NCBI GenBank assembly: GCA_002296655.1 | Contig: DBIN01000038.1 | Coordinates: 1 to 64,000, forward strand | DNA: 64,000 bases | Source: Acinetobacter sp. UBA801 | Lineage (GTDB): Bacteria > Pseudomonadota > Gammaproteobacteria > Pseudomonadales > Moraxellaceae | Direction of reading: 5' to 3' | Notes under the pieces: generated by a model | What the model was told of the DNA's origin: nothing | Database searches by the model: none | The model's input: only the letters and a program-made list of their open reading frames with translations | Shown: in pieces, positions 1 through 7,912 of the stretch | How positions within the stretch are numbered: the stretch's first letter is position 1 | Layout: every line of letters begins with the position of its first letter | Translations under genes and position numbers: made by a program

Positions 1-265
1 TTGGGTCGAGAATCAGATGCGTCCCTGGGCGTTGGGGCGCAAGAACTGGCTGTTTGCAGGTTCGCTGCGCAGTGGTCAGCGAGCGGCAAACATCATGACG
101 TTAATCCAGTCAGCAAAGCTGAATGGGCTGGATCCGTATGCCTATTTAAGTGATGTGCTGAAAAGGTTACCGACACATAAAGTGACCCAGATTGAAGAGT
201 TACTGCCACACTGCTGGAAACCTAAATTGAATTAAAAATTGGTATGGGATTCAGCGGACGCTTAC
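1..265 (+). mobile_element. Right end of an IS66-family insertion sequence
   Basis: The window opens inside the transposase gene of an IS66-type element. The element appears to end at 265, where the sequence read inward begins GTAAGCG, the GTAA-type terminus usual for IS66 elements. The last 25 bases (241-265) are the probable right inverted repeat. IS66 elements normally make 8-bp target duplications, so 266-273 is the expected right copy. The left end and the accessory genes tnpA and tnpB would lie upstream of the window, so completeness cannot be judged. Confidence 0.8.
2..235 (+). CDS. IS66 family transposase, C-terminal part (cut by window edge)
   Basis: This is the C-terminal end of an IS66 TnpC-type transposase. 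The frame is open from base 2 and includes the family signature ALGRKNWLFAGS followed by GQRAA, then LNGLDPYAYL and LPTHK, which form the conserved tail after the DDE catalytic domain. The ATG at 17 is internal, not a start. The stop at 235 is followed within about 30 bases by the probable terminal inverted repeat, as in intact IS66 elements. The catalytic core lies outside the window, so activity cannot be judged. Confidence 0.9.
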   Translation, partial: WVENQMRPWALGRKNWLFAGSLRSGQRAANIMTLIQSAKLNGLDPYAYLSDVLKRLPTHKVTQIEELLPHCWKPKLN

Positions 266-283
266 ATAAAGATTGAGCGCAAA

Positions 284-316
284 TAAAAAGCCTAAATCTA
301 AAGGATCTAGGCTTTG
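284..316 (-). terminator. Rho-independent terminator of the hydratase gene
   Basis: Read on the minus strand, an AAGCCTA / TAGGCTT stem with a partly paired loop is followed by a T-run. It lies just past the stop codon of the gene ending at 327. Confidence 0.75.
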
Positions 317-326
317 GATCACTAAA

Positions 327-1181
327 TTAAAGTGCTATGACAACACCTGCCACATGCGGTTTTTGGTTTTTACTGTTTCGGATTAAAAAGTCTGTATTTT
401 TAGCGTCCGTTGCAGTTAAAAACTCAACTTTAGAAGGCAAATACATAGGTAACTTAAACCAAACATCCGCTTCATAAGCCTCTGGCAAAGTCAAACTAGA
501 TAAAGCTTTGGCTTTACTCCACATGCCGTGCGCAATCGCTTGTTTAAAGCCAAATGCTTTTGCTGTAATTGCGTGAATATGAATTAAGTTAAAATCACCA
601 GAGGTTAAAGCATAACGGCGACCTGTATTTTCAGAAATATCCCATTCAGCTTGAACGGCATAGTTTAGCGCTTTGCTTTCTGCAGGCTTTGCAGCAGCTT
701 TAGTGGTGGTTTTTTGACGTGCTAAATACGTGGTCAAACCTTCCATCACCACCTCATTGCCTACTTTAACGGTGGTAATAAAATCAAACTGTACGCCTTT
801 ATCATGTGGTTGCAATTCACCAAATTTACACGACAAGGTCAGTTGTTCATTCAATCCAACTTTACGGCTTTGTTTGACTTGGTTGCGAATATGCACCAAG
901 CCCAAAATTGCAAATGGAAATGCTTCTTGGGTCATCATGTGCATTTGCAGACTTTGTGACAATACAGCCAAATAAATTGCAGGAATATAGCCGTTATTTT
1001 TAAAACCTGTCACTGCATTATAGGCTTTTAAGTGCTTTTGATCGACCTTGAATGAATCCACCACATATTCAACTTGCGGCAGAACTTTTTCACCTTTTGG
1101 CTTTTTAAAAATTAAGCCCTGAATCACTTTTGGATAGGCTAAATAGGGTTTTGGAAGTTGACTAAAATGGCGAGTATTCAT
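327..1181 (-). CDS. MaoC-like double-hotdog (R)-enoyl-CoA/acyl hydratase (HtdX-like)
   Basis: The protein has 284 residues. Its C-terminal half carries a MaoC hotdog domain, with the hydratase motif in the segment SGDFNLIHIHAITAKAFGF, followed by AIAHGMWS. The N-terminal half looks like a degenerate second hotdog, the layout of HtdX-type and eukaryotic type-2 hydratases of about 280 residues. The family hydrates trans-2-enoyl thioesters to (R)-3-hydroxyacyl thioesters. It lies downstream of a FabG4-like reductase on the same strand, so the two probably act on the same (R)-3-hydroxyacyl intermediate. Substrate chain length and carrier (CoA or ACP) cannot be read from the sequence. Confidence 0.8.
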   Translation of the reverse strand: MNTRHFSQLPKPYLAYPKVIQGLIFKKPKGEKVLPQVEYVVDSFKVDQKHLKAYNAVTGFKNNGYIPAIYLAVLSQSLQMHMMTQEAFPFAILGLVHIRNQVKQSRKVGLNEQLTLSCKFGELQPHDKGVQFDFITTVKVGNEVVMEGLTTYLARQKTTTKAAAKPAESKALNYAVQAEWDISENTGRRYALTSGDFNLIHIHAITAKAFGFKQAIAHGMWSKAKALSSLTLPEAYEADVWFKLPMYLPSKVEFLTATDAKNTDFLIRNSKNQKPHVAGVVIAL

Positions 1182-1216
1182 ACTGAACCTTTGAGAATTT
1201 TTTCTAATTTATTGAA

Positions 1217-1314
1217 GGGAGTCCTCTCTCCCTCTGGGAGAGAGCTAGAGAGAGGGTTAATAATATACCCCTTAACCCCCTCTCCTAAATCCTCTCTCAT
1301 AAGGAGAGGGCTTT
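1217..1314. repeat. Imperfect inverted repeat of CCTCTCTCC-type arms
   Basis: Two arms, about 1217-1260 and 1271-1314, are imperfect reverse complements. Each is rich in CCTCTCTC/GAGAGAGG runs and ends in GGGTTAA or TTAACCC near the centre. They occupy most of the gap between the reductase and hydratase genes. The form resembles dispersed intergenic palindromic repeats of gamma-proteobacteria. It could act as a strong mRNA hairpin between the two genes. Confidence 0.7.
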
Positions 1315-1318
1315 AGTG

Positions 1319-2710
1319 TTAAGCCCCTAACAAGCTTTGACCACAAACACGCACCACGTTGCCGTTAATACCTGTCGATGCCGATGAAGCGAAGTAAGCA
1401 ATGGTTTCCGCAACATCTACAGGTAAACCGCCTTGACTCATAGAGTTCATACGACGGCCAGCTTCACGAATAGCAAAAGGAATTGCCGCGGTCATTTGCG
1501 TTTCAATAAAGCCTGGTGCAACCGCATTAATGGTGATCCCGTTGTTTAAAACAGGCGCGGTGAATTTCACGACACCAATCACGCCAGCTTTAGATGTTGC
1601 ATAGTTGGTTTGCCCCAAGTTGCCTGCAATACCTGAAATTGAAGATACGCAAACAATACGACCGTTGGCATTTAAACCATCATTTGCCAATAAGTAATCG
1701 TTGACACGCTCAATTGCAGACAAGTTGATGTTAATGACTAAATCCCAAAGCTCTGGTTTCATATTTGCCAAAGTTTTGTCACGGGTAATACCTGCGTTAT
1801 GCACAATAATGTCTAAACCGCCTTGAGCAGCGGCAGCAGTTTTAATTTGCTCGCCTGCATCTGCAGCTGTAATGTCAATTGCTAAGGTTGAACCACCAAT
1901 TTCAGCGGCAACACGGTCTAAATCTGCTTGTTGTTGCGGAACGTCTAGGCAAATCACATGTGCACCATCACGTGCCAATACATGAGCAATCGCTTCACCA
2001 ATACCGCGGCTTGCACCTGTCACCACTGCAGTTTTTCCTGCCAATGGTTTTGCCCAATCTACATCTACAGTTGCAGCATTCGACACACGAATCACCTGAC
2101 CTGACACATAAGCAGAACGTGGTGAAATGGCAAAACGTAACGTAGATTCTAAGTTTGCTGCAGCACCTTGATCGACATAAATTAAATTAGCCGCAATGCC
2201 TTTTTTAAACTCTTTGCCTACCGATTTTACAAAACCTTCCAAAGCGCGTTGTGCAATGGCTTTTTTCACACTGCCCGCAGTTTCTGGTGTAGTACCCACC
2301 ACCACCACGCGACCTGAAGCCTGAATTTGGCGTGCGATTGGGTTAAAGAACTCATAAAGCGCTTTTAATTGTTCTGAGTTTTCAATACCTGAAGCATCAA
2401 ACACCACCACTTTAAATTTAGATTGTTTATCTCCCGAATTGAATGCTCCTAAATTTAAACCTACTTTTGCCGCTGCTTGTTGCAATTCTGCATTGTTGCC
2501 TGCATAACTGTTGGCATGTACATTGGCTAAAACCTGTGCAATTGCAGCAGATAAATCACTTGCAGGCGCTGCACCTAAAAGTACTGCACCTTTTACCACA
2601 GGCGTTGCAGACTCAAAACGATCTAAAAAAGTTGGGGAAGGTAAACCCAAATTTTTAATGACAAATTTACCAATAGGAGATTTTGCAAATGTTTGGTATT
2701 GATCAGTCAT
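1319..2710 (-). CDS. Two-domain 3-oxoacyl-(ACP/CoA) reductase, FabG4-type SDR
   Basis: At 463 residues this is about 200 longer than ordinary FabG. Residues 225-463 are a classical SDR: cofactor motif TGASRGIG at 231-238, NAG at 305-307, catalytic Ser356/357, Tyr370 and Lys374. Residues 1-215 form a second, degenerate Rossmann-like domain, as in mycobacterial FabG4 (high-molecular-weight FabG). It would reduce 3-oxoacyl thioesters to 3-hydroxyacyl thioesters; the FabG4 subgroup is known to prefer NADH and to accept CoA esters. It is followed on the same strand by the HtdX-like hydratase and is divergent from a thiolase, giving a three-enzyme chain-shortening or chain-lengthening set. Confidence 0.85.
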   Translation of the reverse strand: MTDQYQTFAKSPIGKFVIKNLGLPSPTFLDRFESATPVVKGAVLLGAAPASDLSAAIAQVLANVHANSYAGNNAELQQAAAKVGLNLGAFNSGDKQSKFKVVVFDASGIENSEQLKALYEFFNPIARQIQASGRVVVVGTTPETAGSVKKAIAQRALEGFVKSVGKEFKKGIAANLIYVDQGAAANLESTLRFAISPRSAYVSGQVIRVSNAATVDVDWAKPLAGKTAVVTGASRGIGEAIAHVLARDGAHVICLDVPQQQADLDRVAAEIGGSTLAIDITAADAGEQIKTAAAAQGGLDIIVHNAGITRDKTLANMKPELWDLVININLSAIERVNDYLLANDGLNANGRIVCVSSISGIAGNLGQTNYATSKAGVIGVVKFTAPVLNNGITINAVAPGFIETQMTAAIPFAIREAGRRMNSMSQGGLPVDVAETIAYFASSASTGINGNVVRVCGQSLLGA

Positions 2711-2879
2711 GATTATTATCTCTCATAAATTCATTTTTTGATGGATTACACGATATCTTTTAACATCAATATGATGCCAAATGCCCACATTTCAATAGCG
2801 TTACCCGTTTGTGCTAAATCATACTTGAGTTAATTATCAGATGTCTTGACCTGAATGCATTCTGCAATGTCATTGTAGT

Positions 2880-2912
2880 CAATTCAGCTGTCATACTATT
2901 GTGCTAATGTAC
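2880..2912 (+). promoter_or_regulatory. Motif upstream of thiolase shared with the locus at 45.5 kb
   Basis: The stretch contains CAATTCAGCTGTCATAC, then TGTGCTAATGTAC. Nearly the same 17-mer (one change) and the same AATGTAC tail occur at 45500-45538. CTGTCAT is one half of a Pho box, but the second half-site at the proper 11-bp period is poor here (TTGTGCT). It may be a promoter or operator shared by two genes. Confidence 0.4.
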
Positions 2913-2949
2913 ACATCAAGTAGACCTTTAACATGCTTGGAAAAGCCTT

Positions 2950-4464
2950 ATGAGCAAAACAACTCAAGAAAATCCAGCAGTGGAAAATTCTGCAACGGAT
3001 TCTGTGTCAAATACATCAACTGGTACTAAACGTACAAGCAAAAGAACTAACACTGCAACCCGTTCCAACACGAGTACGACAAAAACGACACGTACCCGCA
3101 CGACTAGCCGTGCTAAAACAACTGCTTCAACGCAAACAAAAGCACCATCTAATACCAATACCTCTTTTCAACAGGATAAAATTATGAGCCAAAACACTGT
3201 TCGCCGCGTAGCTATTATCGGTGGTAACCGTATTCCATTCGCACGTTCTAATGGCGCTTACTTTACTGCATCTAATACAGATATGTTTACAGCAGCATTA
3301 AATGGTCTTGTTGAACGCTTCAACTTACAAGGTCAGCGTTTGGGTGAAGTAGTGGCAGGTGCAGTGCTCAAACACAGCCGTGACTTTAACATGACCCGTG
3401 AGTGCGTACTTAATACTGCGCTTGCGCCTGAAACACCTGCTTACGATTTACAACAAGCATGTGGTACTGGCTTACAAGCTGCTTTTTTAGTTGCCAATAA
3501 AATCACACTGGGTCAAATTGAAGTAGGTGTTGCTGGTGGTGTAGATACAACTTCTGACGCGCCAATCGCATTTGGTGATGGTTTGCGTAAAGCATTGCTT
3601 GAATTGAACATTGCAAAAACAGGTAAAGACCGCTTAAAAGCATTAACCAAAATCAATATTAAAGATTTAATGGATGCGCCACGTAATGGTGAGCCACGCA
3701 CAGGTTTATCAATGGGCGACCACCAAGCTATTACTACGCTGGAATGGGGTATCTCTCGTGAAGCGCAGGATGAGTTAGCAGCTTCATCGCACCAAAAAAT
3801 GGCGGCTGCCTATGACGAAGGTTTCTTTGATGATCTCATCACACCATTCTTAGGTTTAGAACGCGACAATAACTTACGTGCAGATTCAACTGTAGAAAAA
3901 CTAGCGAAGTTAAAACCTGCTTTTGGTAAGGGCGATGCGCGCACTATGACGGCGGGTAACTCTACCCCACTGACCGATGGTGCATCTTGTGTATTACTTG
4001 CCTCTGAAGAATGGGCAAAAGCCAATGGTCACGAAGTTTTGGCATATTTGACTTTCCAAGAAACTGCAGCAGTTGATTTTGTAGGTAAAAAAGAAGGTTT
4101 GTTGATGGCACCTGCTTACGCTGTTCCACGTATGCTTGAACGTGCAGGTTTAACCTTACAAGACTTCGATTATTACGAAATTCACGAAGCGTTTGCATCT
4201 CAAGTATTGTCGACCTTAAAAGCATGGGAAGATCCGAACTTCTGTAAAGAGCGTTTAGGTTTAGATGCACCTTTAGGATCAATTGATCGTAGCAAATTAA
4301 ACGTTAAAGGTTCATCTTTAGCGGCAGGTCACCCATTTGCAGCAACAGGCGGACGTATTGTTGCCACTGCGGCAAAACTTCTGAATCAAAAAGGTTCAGG
4401 TCGCGTATTGGTATCAATCTGTGCGGCAGGCGGTCAAGGTGTAACAGCCATTATTGAAAAATAA
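2950..4464 (+). CDS. Acetyl-CoA C-acyltransferase (thiolase, FadI/FadA2-like) with basic N-terminal extension
   Basis: From about residue 85 on this is a full thiolase: nucleophile Cys171 in QQACGTG, His461 in GHPFAATGG and acid/base Cys491 in CAAGGQG. It would cleave 3-oxoacyl-CoA or condense acetyl-CoA. Residues 1-78 are unusual: almost only Thr, Ser, Lys, Arg, Asn and Ala, low complexity and strongly basic, unlike any thiolase domain. A second in-frame ATG at 3184 has a good AGGA seven bases upstream and would give a normal 426-residue enzyme. The first ATG at 2950 has a weaker GGA. Either the annotated start is too early or two forms are made. The gene is divergent from the FabG4- and HtdX-like genes, as FadA2 is in Mycobacterium. 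Confidence 0.88.
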   Translation: MSKTTQENPAVENSATDSVSNTSTGTKRTSKRTNTATRSNTSTTKTTRTRTTSRAKTTASTQTKAPSNTNTSFQQDKIMSQNTVRRVAIIGGNRIPFARSNGAYFTASNTDMFTAALNGLVERFNLQGQRLGEVVAGAVLKHSRDFNMTRECVLNTALAPETPAYDLQQACGTGLQAAFLVANKITLGQIEVGVAGGVDTTSDAPIAFGDGLRKALLELNIAKTGKDRLKALTKINIKDLMDAPRNGEPRTGLSMGDHQAITTLEWGISREAQDELAASSHQKMAAAYDEGFFDDLITPFLGLERDNNLRADSTVEKLAKLKPAFGKGDARTMTAGNSTPLTDGASCVLLASEEWAKANGHEVLAYLTFQETAAVDFVGKKEGLLMAPAYAVPRMLERAGLTLQDFDYYEIHEAFASQVLSTLKAWEDPNFCKERLGLDAPLGSIDRSKLNVKGSSLAAGHPFAATGGRIVATAAKLLNQKGSGRVLVSICAAGGQGVTAIIEK

Positions 4465-4491
4465 TTCTACCTAACTATTTTAGATAGAAAT

Positions 4492-4524
4492 AAAAGCCAC
4501 TTAATTTATTTAAGTGGCTTTTTT
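4492..4524 (+). terminator. Rho-independent terminator after the thiolase gene
   Basis: AAAGCCACTTAA pairs with TTAAGTGGCTTT across a short AT loop and is followed by Ts. The A-run on the other side means it may also serve the convergent aceI gene. Confidence 0.85.
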
Positions 4525-4571
4525 ATACCTCTTACTTTATAGCAATAAACATTTAATTCATTTCTATCGTT

Positions 4572-5003
4572 TTATTTACCTGAATGTTGTGTGGCATAGC
4601 CCAGTTTTGCTTCAACATGGTCATAACAATATTGAAAAATAAATGTATAGAGCAAAATGCTGAGCGTCATCAGCAAATCAATCAAAATTGCCTGCATTAT
4701 TGATTTTTCTAAGGCATATGCCACCATTGGAATAGTAGCGAGCATTAAGCCACCTTCAAAACCAATTGCATGTAAAATACGTATTTTAAAAGTTCTGTGT
4801 AATTGGTGCTTTGCTTCAAACTTTTCAAAATAATGATTAAACAACATATTCCACAGCACCGATGTCACTGCCATTGCAATTCCTAGACCACCTGTCACTT
4901 GCATTGGCATTTCAAACATATAACTTAATACCAAAGCAATGATGACCAATAAAATCACTTCATAACTCAGAGCATGTACCCATCTTCTTTTGGAAATCAA
5001 CAT
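4572..5003 (-). CDS. aceI: PACE-family efflux protein AceI (chlorhexidine/polyamine efflux)
   Basis: This 143-residue inner-membrane protein has four predicted membrane helices in two tandem bacterial transmembrane pairs. With the ATG at 5003 it begins MLISKRRWVHALSYE, placing Glu at residue 15, the essential proton-coupling residue of AceI. The motifs WNMLFNHYFEKFEAK and RILHAIGFEGG match the family. A TTG at 5015 gives four extra residues but would break the family N-terminus, so I chose the ATG. AceI proteins export chlorhexidine and short-chain diamines. It is divergent from aceR, the LysR regulator known to activate it. Confidence 0.92.
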   Translation of the reverse strand: MLISKRRWVHALSYEVILLVIIALVLSYMFEMPMQVTGGLGIAMAVTSVLWNMLFNHYFEKFEAKHQLHRTFKIRILHAIGFEGGLMLATIPMVAYALEKSIMQAILIDLLMTLSILLYTFIFQYCYDHVEAKLGYATQHSGK

Positions 5004-5110
5004 CTGCTTACTCAAATACTTATTCTTAACCGCTTATTCTATTTTCATTTAATTGACTGTTCGAGTTAGAATCTATCAATAATATTGAAATATAAAAGCA
5101 AATCTCTGTT

Positions 5111-6001
5111 ATGAATATCAATCAAGATCAGCTGATTATTTTTATCACTGTGATGGAAACGGGTTCTTTTTCTGCAGCTGCACGTCAATTGGGTAAAGTA
5201 CCTTCGGCAATTAGTATGTCAATTGCCAATTTAGAAATTGATGTAGACCTGAAACTGTTTGCACGGGTTGGGCGTGAACCTCTGCCTACCCCACAAGCGC
5301 AGAGTTTGTACGAAAAAAGTAAACAACTACTCGTAGAAATGAATCAATGGAAACAACATGCTTTTGCGCTCAGTTCTGGCCTAGAATCACACTTAAATAT
5401 AGTGGTGGTATCTGAATTACTTCACACTCGCTGGACAGATTATATTGTGCTGCTAGAGCAGCAATTTCCTGAATTGCAGATTAATATTTTCTCTGCGCCA
5501 CAAGAAGATGCTTTGCATTTAATCATGACTCAAGCAGCAGACTTAGCCTTTATGTTTGAACGCGAGCAATTACAAAGCAGTGAACAATTTGTGGAATTAA
5601 AACGTGAAGTTTTAGTGCCTGTCGCTGCCCGACATTCACCGCTGGCTGAATCTGATCAAGTCAGTTTTGAACAGATTTTACAGAATCGGCAAATTGTAGT
5701 GGCGAGCCGTGATCGGCAGATTAAACCTGAGTTATTATTTTCCAAGCACTATTGGCGTACCGATAATCATCATTCTGCCTGCAGTATGATTAAGCAAGGT
5801 TTAGGCTGGGGTGTCTTGCCCTTAGAAATGCTGAATGAGCATCCTGAGTTACAACACGAATTAAAAATTTTACAGTTACTAGATTTCACTCCTAAATTTG
5901 AATATTTTGTCGACTTGGTCTGGAGCCGAGAACATCAATTGGGCGCCGCTGCTCATTTTTTGATTAATCACGTGCGAAATCTGAGAAAAACTAATAAATA
6001 A
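5111..6001 (+). CDS. aceR: LysR-type regulator AceR, activator of aceI
   Basis: This 296-residue LysR regulator has its winged helix-turn-helix at about residues 5-60 (FSAAARQLGKVPSAISMSIANLE) and a substrate-binding effector domain from about residue 90. Its place, divergent from aceI with only 107 bp between the starts, matches Acinetobacter aceR, which activates aceI in response to its ligands. The operator should lie at 5004-5110. No strong Shine-Dalgarno is seen before the ATG at 5111. Transaldolase follows on the same strand 89 bp downstream but is unlikely to be functionally linked. Confidence 0.85.
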   Translation: MNINQDQLIIFITVMETGSFSAAARQLGKVPSAISMSIANLEIDVDLKLFARVGREPLPTPQAQSLYEKSKQLLVEMNQWKQHAFALSSGLESHLNIVVVSELLHTRWTDYIVLLEQQFPELQINIFSAPQEDALHLIMTQAADLAFMFEREQLQSSEQFVELKREVLVPVAARHSPLAESDQVSFEQILQNRQIVVASRDRQIKPELLFSKHYWRTDNHHSACSMIKQGLGWGVLPLEMLNEHPELQHELKILQLLDFTPKFEYFVDLVWSREHQLGAAAHFLINHVRNLRKTNK

Positions 6002-6090
6002 TCTGCAAACCCGCTTACTTGGTACTTGGGTTAAAAGCTGTTTGTGATATAACTGAATGTATAAGCAATAACCTAAGAACTAGATCTCGA

Positions 6091-7077
6091 ATGTCACAGA
6101 CAGCCTTAAATCAATTAAAAAACTTAACCACCATTGTTGCAGACAGTAGTGACTTGGCTGCGATTGAAAAGTTTCGTCCTTTGGATGCGACCACCAACCC
6201 ATCACTCATTACCGCGGCTGCAAATCAACCTGAAAATAAAGCCTTGATTGAAGCTGCATTTGAGCAAGCTAAAGCTGAAGGTTATACAAATGATCTATTG
6301 GTTGAGCGCAGCATTGATATTTTAACGGTCAAATTTGGTGTAGAAATTTTAAAGCTCATCAAAGGACGCGTTTCAACTGAAGTCGATGCTTCTTTGTCTT
6401 ATGACACTGATGCAACCATTGCCAAAGCCAAAGAACTTTTAGCGCTGTACCAAGCTTATGGTGTTCATTCAGACCGCATTTTGATTAAGATTGCATCGAC
6501 ATGGGAGGGCATTCAAGCGGCTAAAGTGTTGGAAGCTGAAGGCATTCACACCAATTTAACCTTGTTGTTTGGTTTGCATCAGGCACATGCTTGTGCAGAT
6601 GCCAAAGTGACGTTGATTTCGCCATTTGTGGGTCGTATTTTAGATTGGTTCAAAAAAGCTGAAAATGTCATGTACTACCCAATTGAGAAAGATCCGGGTG
6701 TACTTTCGGTGAAGAAGATTTATCAATTCTATAAACAGTACCAAGTACAGACTGAAATTATGGGCGCAAGTTTCCGCAGTATTGATCAGGTTTTGGCTTT
6801 AGCTGGTTGTGATTTGCTGACCGTTGCACCAAATTTATTGGCAGAACTTGAAGCTGATGAACGAGAAGTTACTGCAGCGTTATCAACCAATGGCATTCTA
6901 GTTCAGGCTGAACCATTGGCAGTAATTGAAAAGGAACAATTCAAAGCGCAACTAGAAGCAGATTTGATGGCGTTCCAATTGTTGCAAGGTGGTATCGACG
7001 GCTTTATTAAAGCACGTGAGCAACTTGCTATCCTATTACGCCAGTCTTTCGGCTTAGATGCGCAGATAAAAGTCTAA
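6091..7077 (+). CDS. tal: Transaldolase
   Basis: The 328-residue product is a class I transaldolase of the pentose phosphate pathway. It moves dihydroxyacetone from sedoheptulose 7-phosphate to glyceraldehyde 3-phosphate. Schiff-base Lys133 lies in ILIKIASTWEG, and TNPSLI near residue 35 and the segment GASFRSIDQVLALAGCDLLT are family signatures. A TTG at 6019 would add 24 residues with no family support, so I chose the ATG at 6091, which gives the usual TalB length. The Shine-Dalgarno is weak. A strong terminator follows. Confidence 0.95.
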   Translation: MSQTALNQLKNLTTIVADSSDLAAIEKFRPLDATTNPSLITAAANQPENKALIEAAFEQAKAEGYTNDLLVERSIDILTVKFGVEILKLIKGRVSTEVDASLSYDTDATIAKAKELLALYQAYGVHSDRILIKIASTWEGIQAAKVLEAEGIHTNLTLLFGLHQAHACADAKVTLISPFVGRILDWFKKAENVMYYPIEKDPGVLSVKKIYQFYKQYQVQTEIMGASFRSIDQVLALAGCDLLTVAPNLLAELEADEREVTAALSTNGILVQAEPLAVIEKEQFKAQLEADLMAFQLLQGGIDGFIKAREQLAILLRQSFGLDAQIKV

Positions 7078-7122
7078 ACATTTGCCTAGCTTTGTAAAAG
7101 TCCAAAATTTTTACTAAGCCAC

Positions 7123-7158
7123 AAAACCGATGTTGTTATACTGCTACATCGGTTTTTA
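7123..7158 (+). terminator. Rho-independent terminator after transaldolase
   Basis: AAACCGATGT pairs with ACATCGGTTT and a T-run follows. It separates tal from the transporter that starts 16 bases later. Confidence 0.85.
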
Positions 7159-7173
7159 TTGGGGTGAGTTTGC

Positions 7174-7830
7174 GTGTTTGGTATTAGTGACCTCGGCACA
7201 TTTATTATTGGTACAACCTTAATTGTGCTCTTGCCTGGTCCAAACTCACTCTATGTCATGTCAGTGGCTTCACGCTTTGGAATACGCACAGGTTATGCAG
7301 CTGCTTTCGGTGTATTTACGGGTGATCTAATTTTAATTGTATGCACCATTTTAGGGGCGGCCTCATTGCTGCATGCTTTTCCTTGGCTATTCACCTTATT
7401 AAAAGTGGTTGGTGCGCTCTACTTAGGCTATTTAGGTATTAAACTACTGATTGCAGCCTATAAAACATGGTTTCCACAAGCTAGAACTTCACACGGTAAT
7501 ACAATAGCAACAAGCAATACAACTGAACGAGTTCATCCATACCAAACCGCTTTAATGATTAGCGTTATTAACCCAAAAGCGATTTTGTTTTATTTGTCTT
7601 TTTTTCTTCAATTCGTCAATCCTGATTATGCCTACCCGATACTGAGCTTTGCTATTTTAGCAATAGTCCTACAAATCATTAGCATGGGTTATTTGTCTAT
7701 CTTGATTTTTTCAGGAGTCAAATTAGCCAGTTATTTCAATCGGCGCTATAAAATTGCAGCCATTTGCGTTGCAAGTATTGGTATTTTGTTCTGCGTTTTT
7801 AGCTTTAGACTGGCAAGCTCAACGCTATAA
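7174..7830 (+). CDS. LysE/RhtB family amino acid exporter (LeuE-like)
   Basis: A 218-residue membrane protein with about six hydrophobic helices. The N-terminal LPGPNSLYVM motif is the hallmark of the RhtB/LysE superfamily, followed by the segment GYAAAFGVFTGDL and the YLGYLGIKLL helix. NPKAILFYLSFF near residue 130 is the second conserved block. The spacing resembles LeuE (leucine exporter), but the substrate is inferred only from similarity. The start is GTG, preceded by GGGGTGAG. The middle loop, about residues 100-115, is unusually Thr/Asn-rich. Confidence 0.8.
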   Translation: MFGISDLGTFIIGTTLIVLLPGPNSLYVMSVASRFGIRTGYAAAFGVFTGDLILIVCTILGAASLLHAFPWLFTLLKVVGALYLGYLGIKLLIAAYKTWFPQARTSHGNTIATSNTTERVHPYQTALMISVINPKAILFYLSFFLQFVNPDYAYPILSFAILAIVLQIISMGYLSILIFSGVKLASYFNRRYKIAAICVASIGILFCVFSFRLASSTL

Positions 7831-7912
7831 AGAAGTATAAAAAACACTTTTGACTAATTGATCAAATGTGTATGATCTGCTCATCAATTATAGAAAGTAT
7901 GTCTAAGTAAGC

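Noticed and set aside
2889..2906. Pho box before the thiolase gene
   Set aside because: One half-site is perfect (CTGTCAT) but the second at the 11-bp period is TTGTGCT, only four of seven; the copy at 45.5 kb has no second half-site at that period. Kept as an unassigned shared motif.
3962..4282. 106-codon minus-strand frame inside the thiolase gene
   Set aside because: Fully inside a well-supported gene with conserved catalytic residues; it is a reverse-strand shadow.
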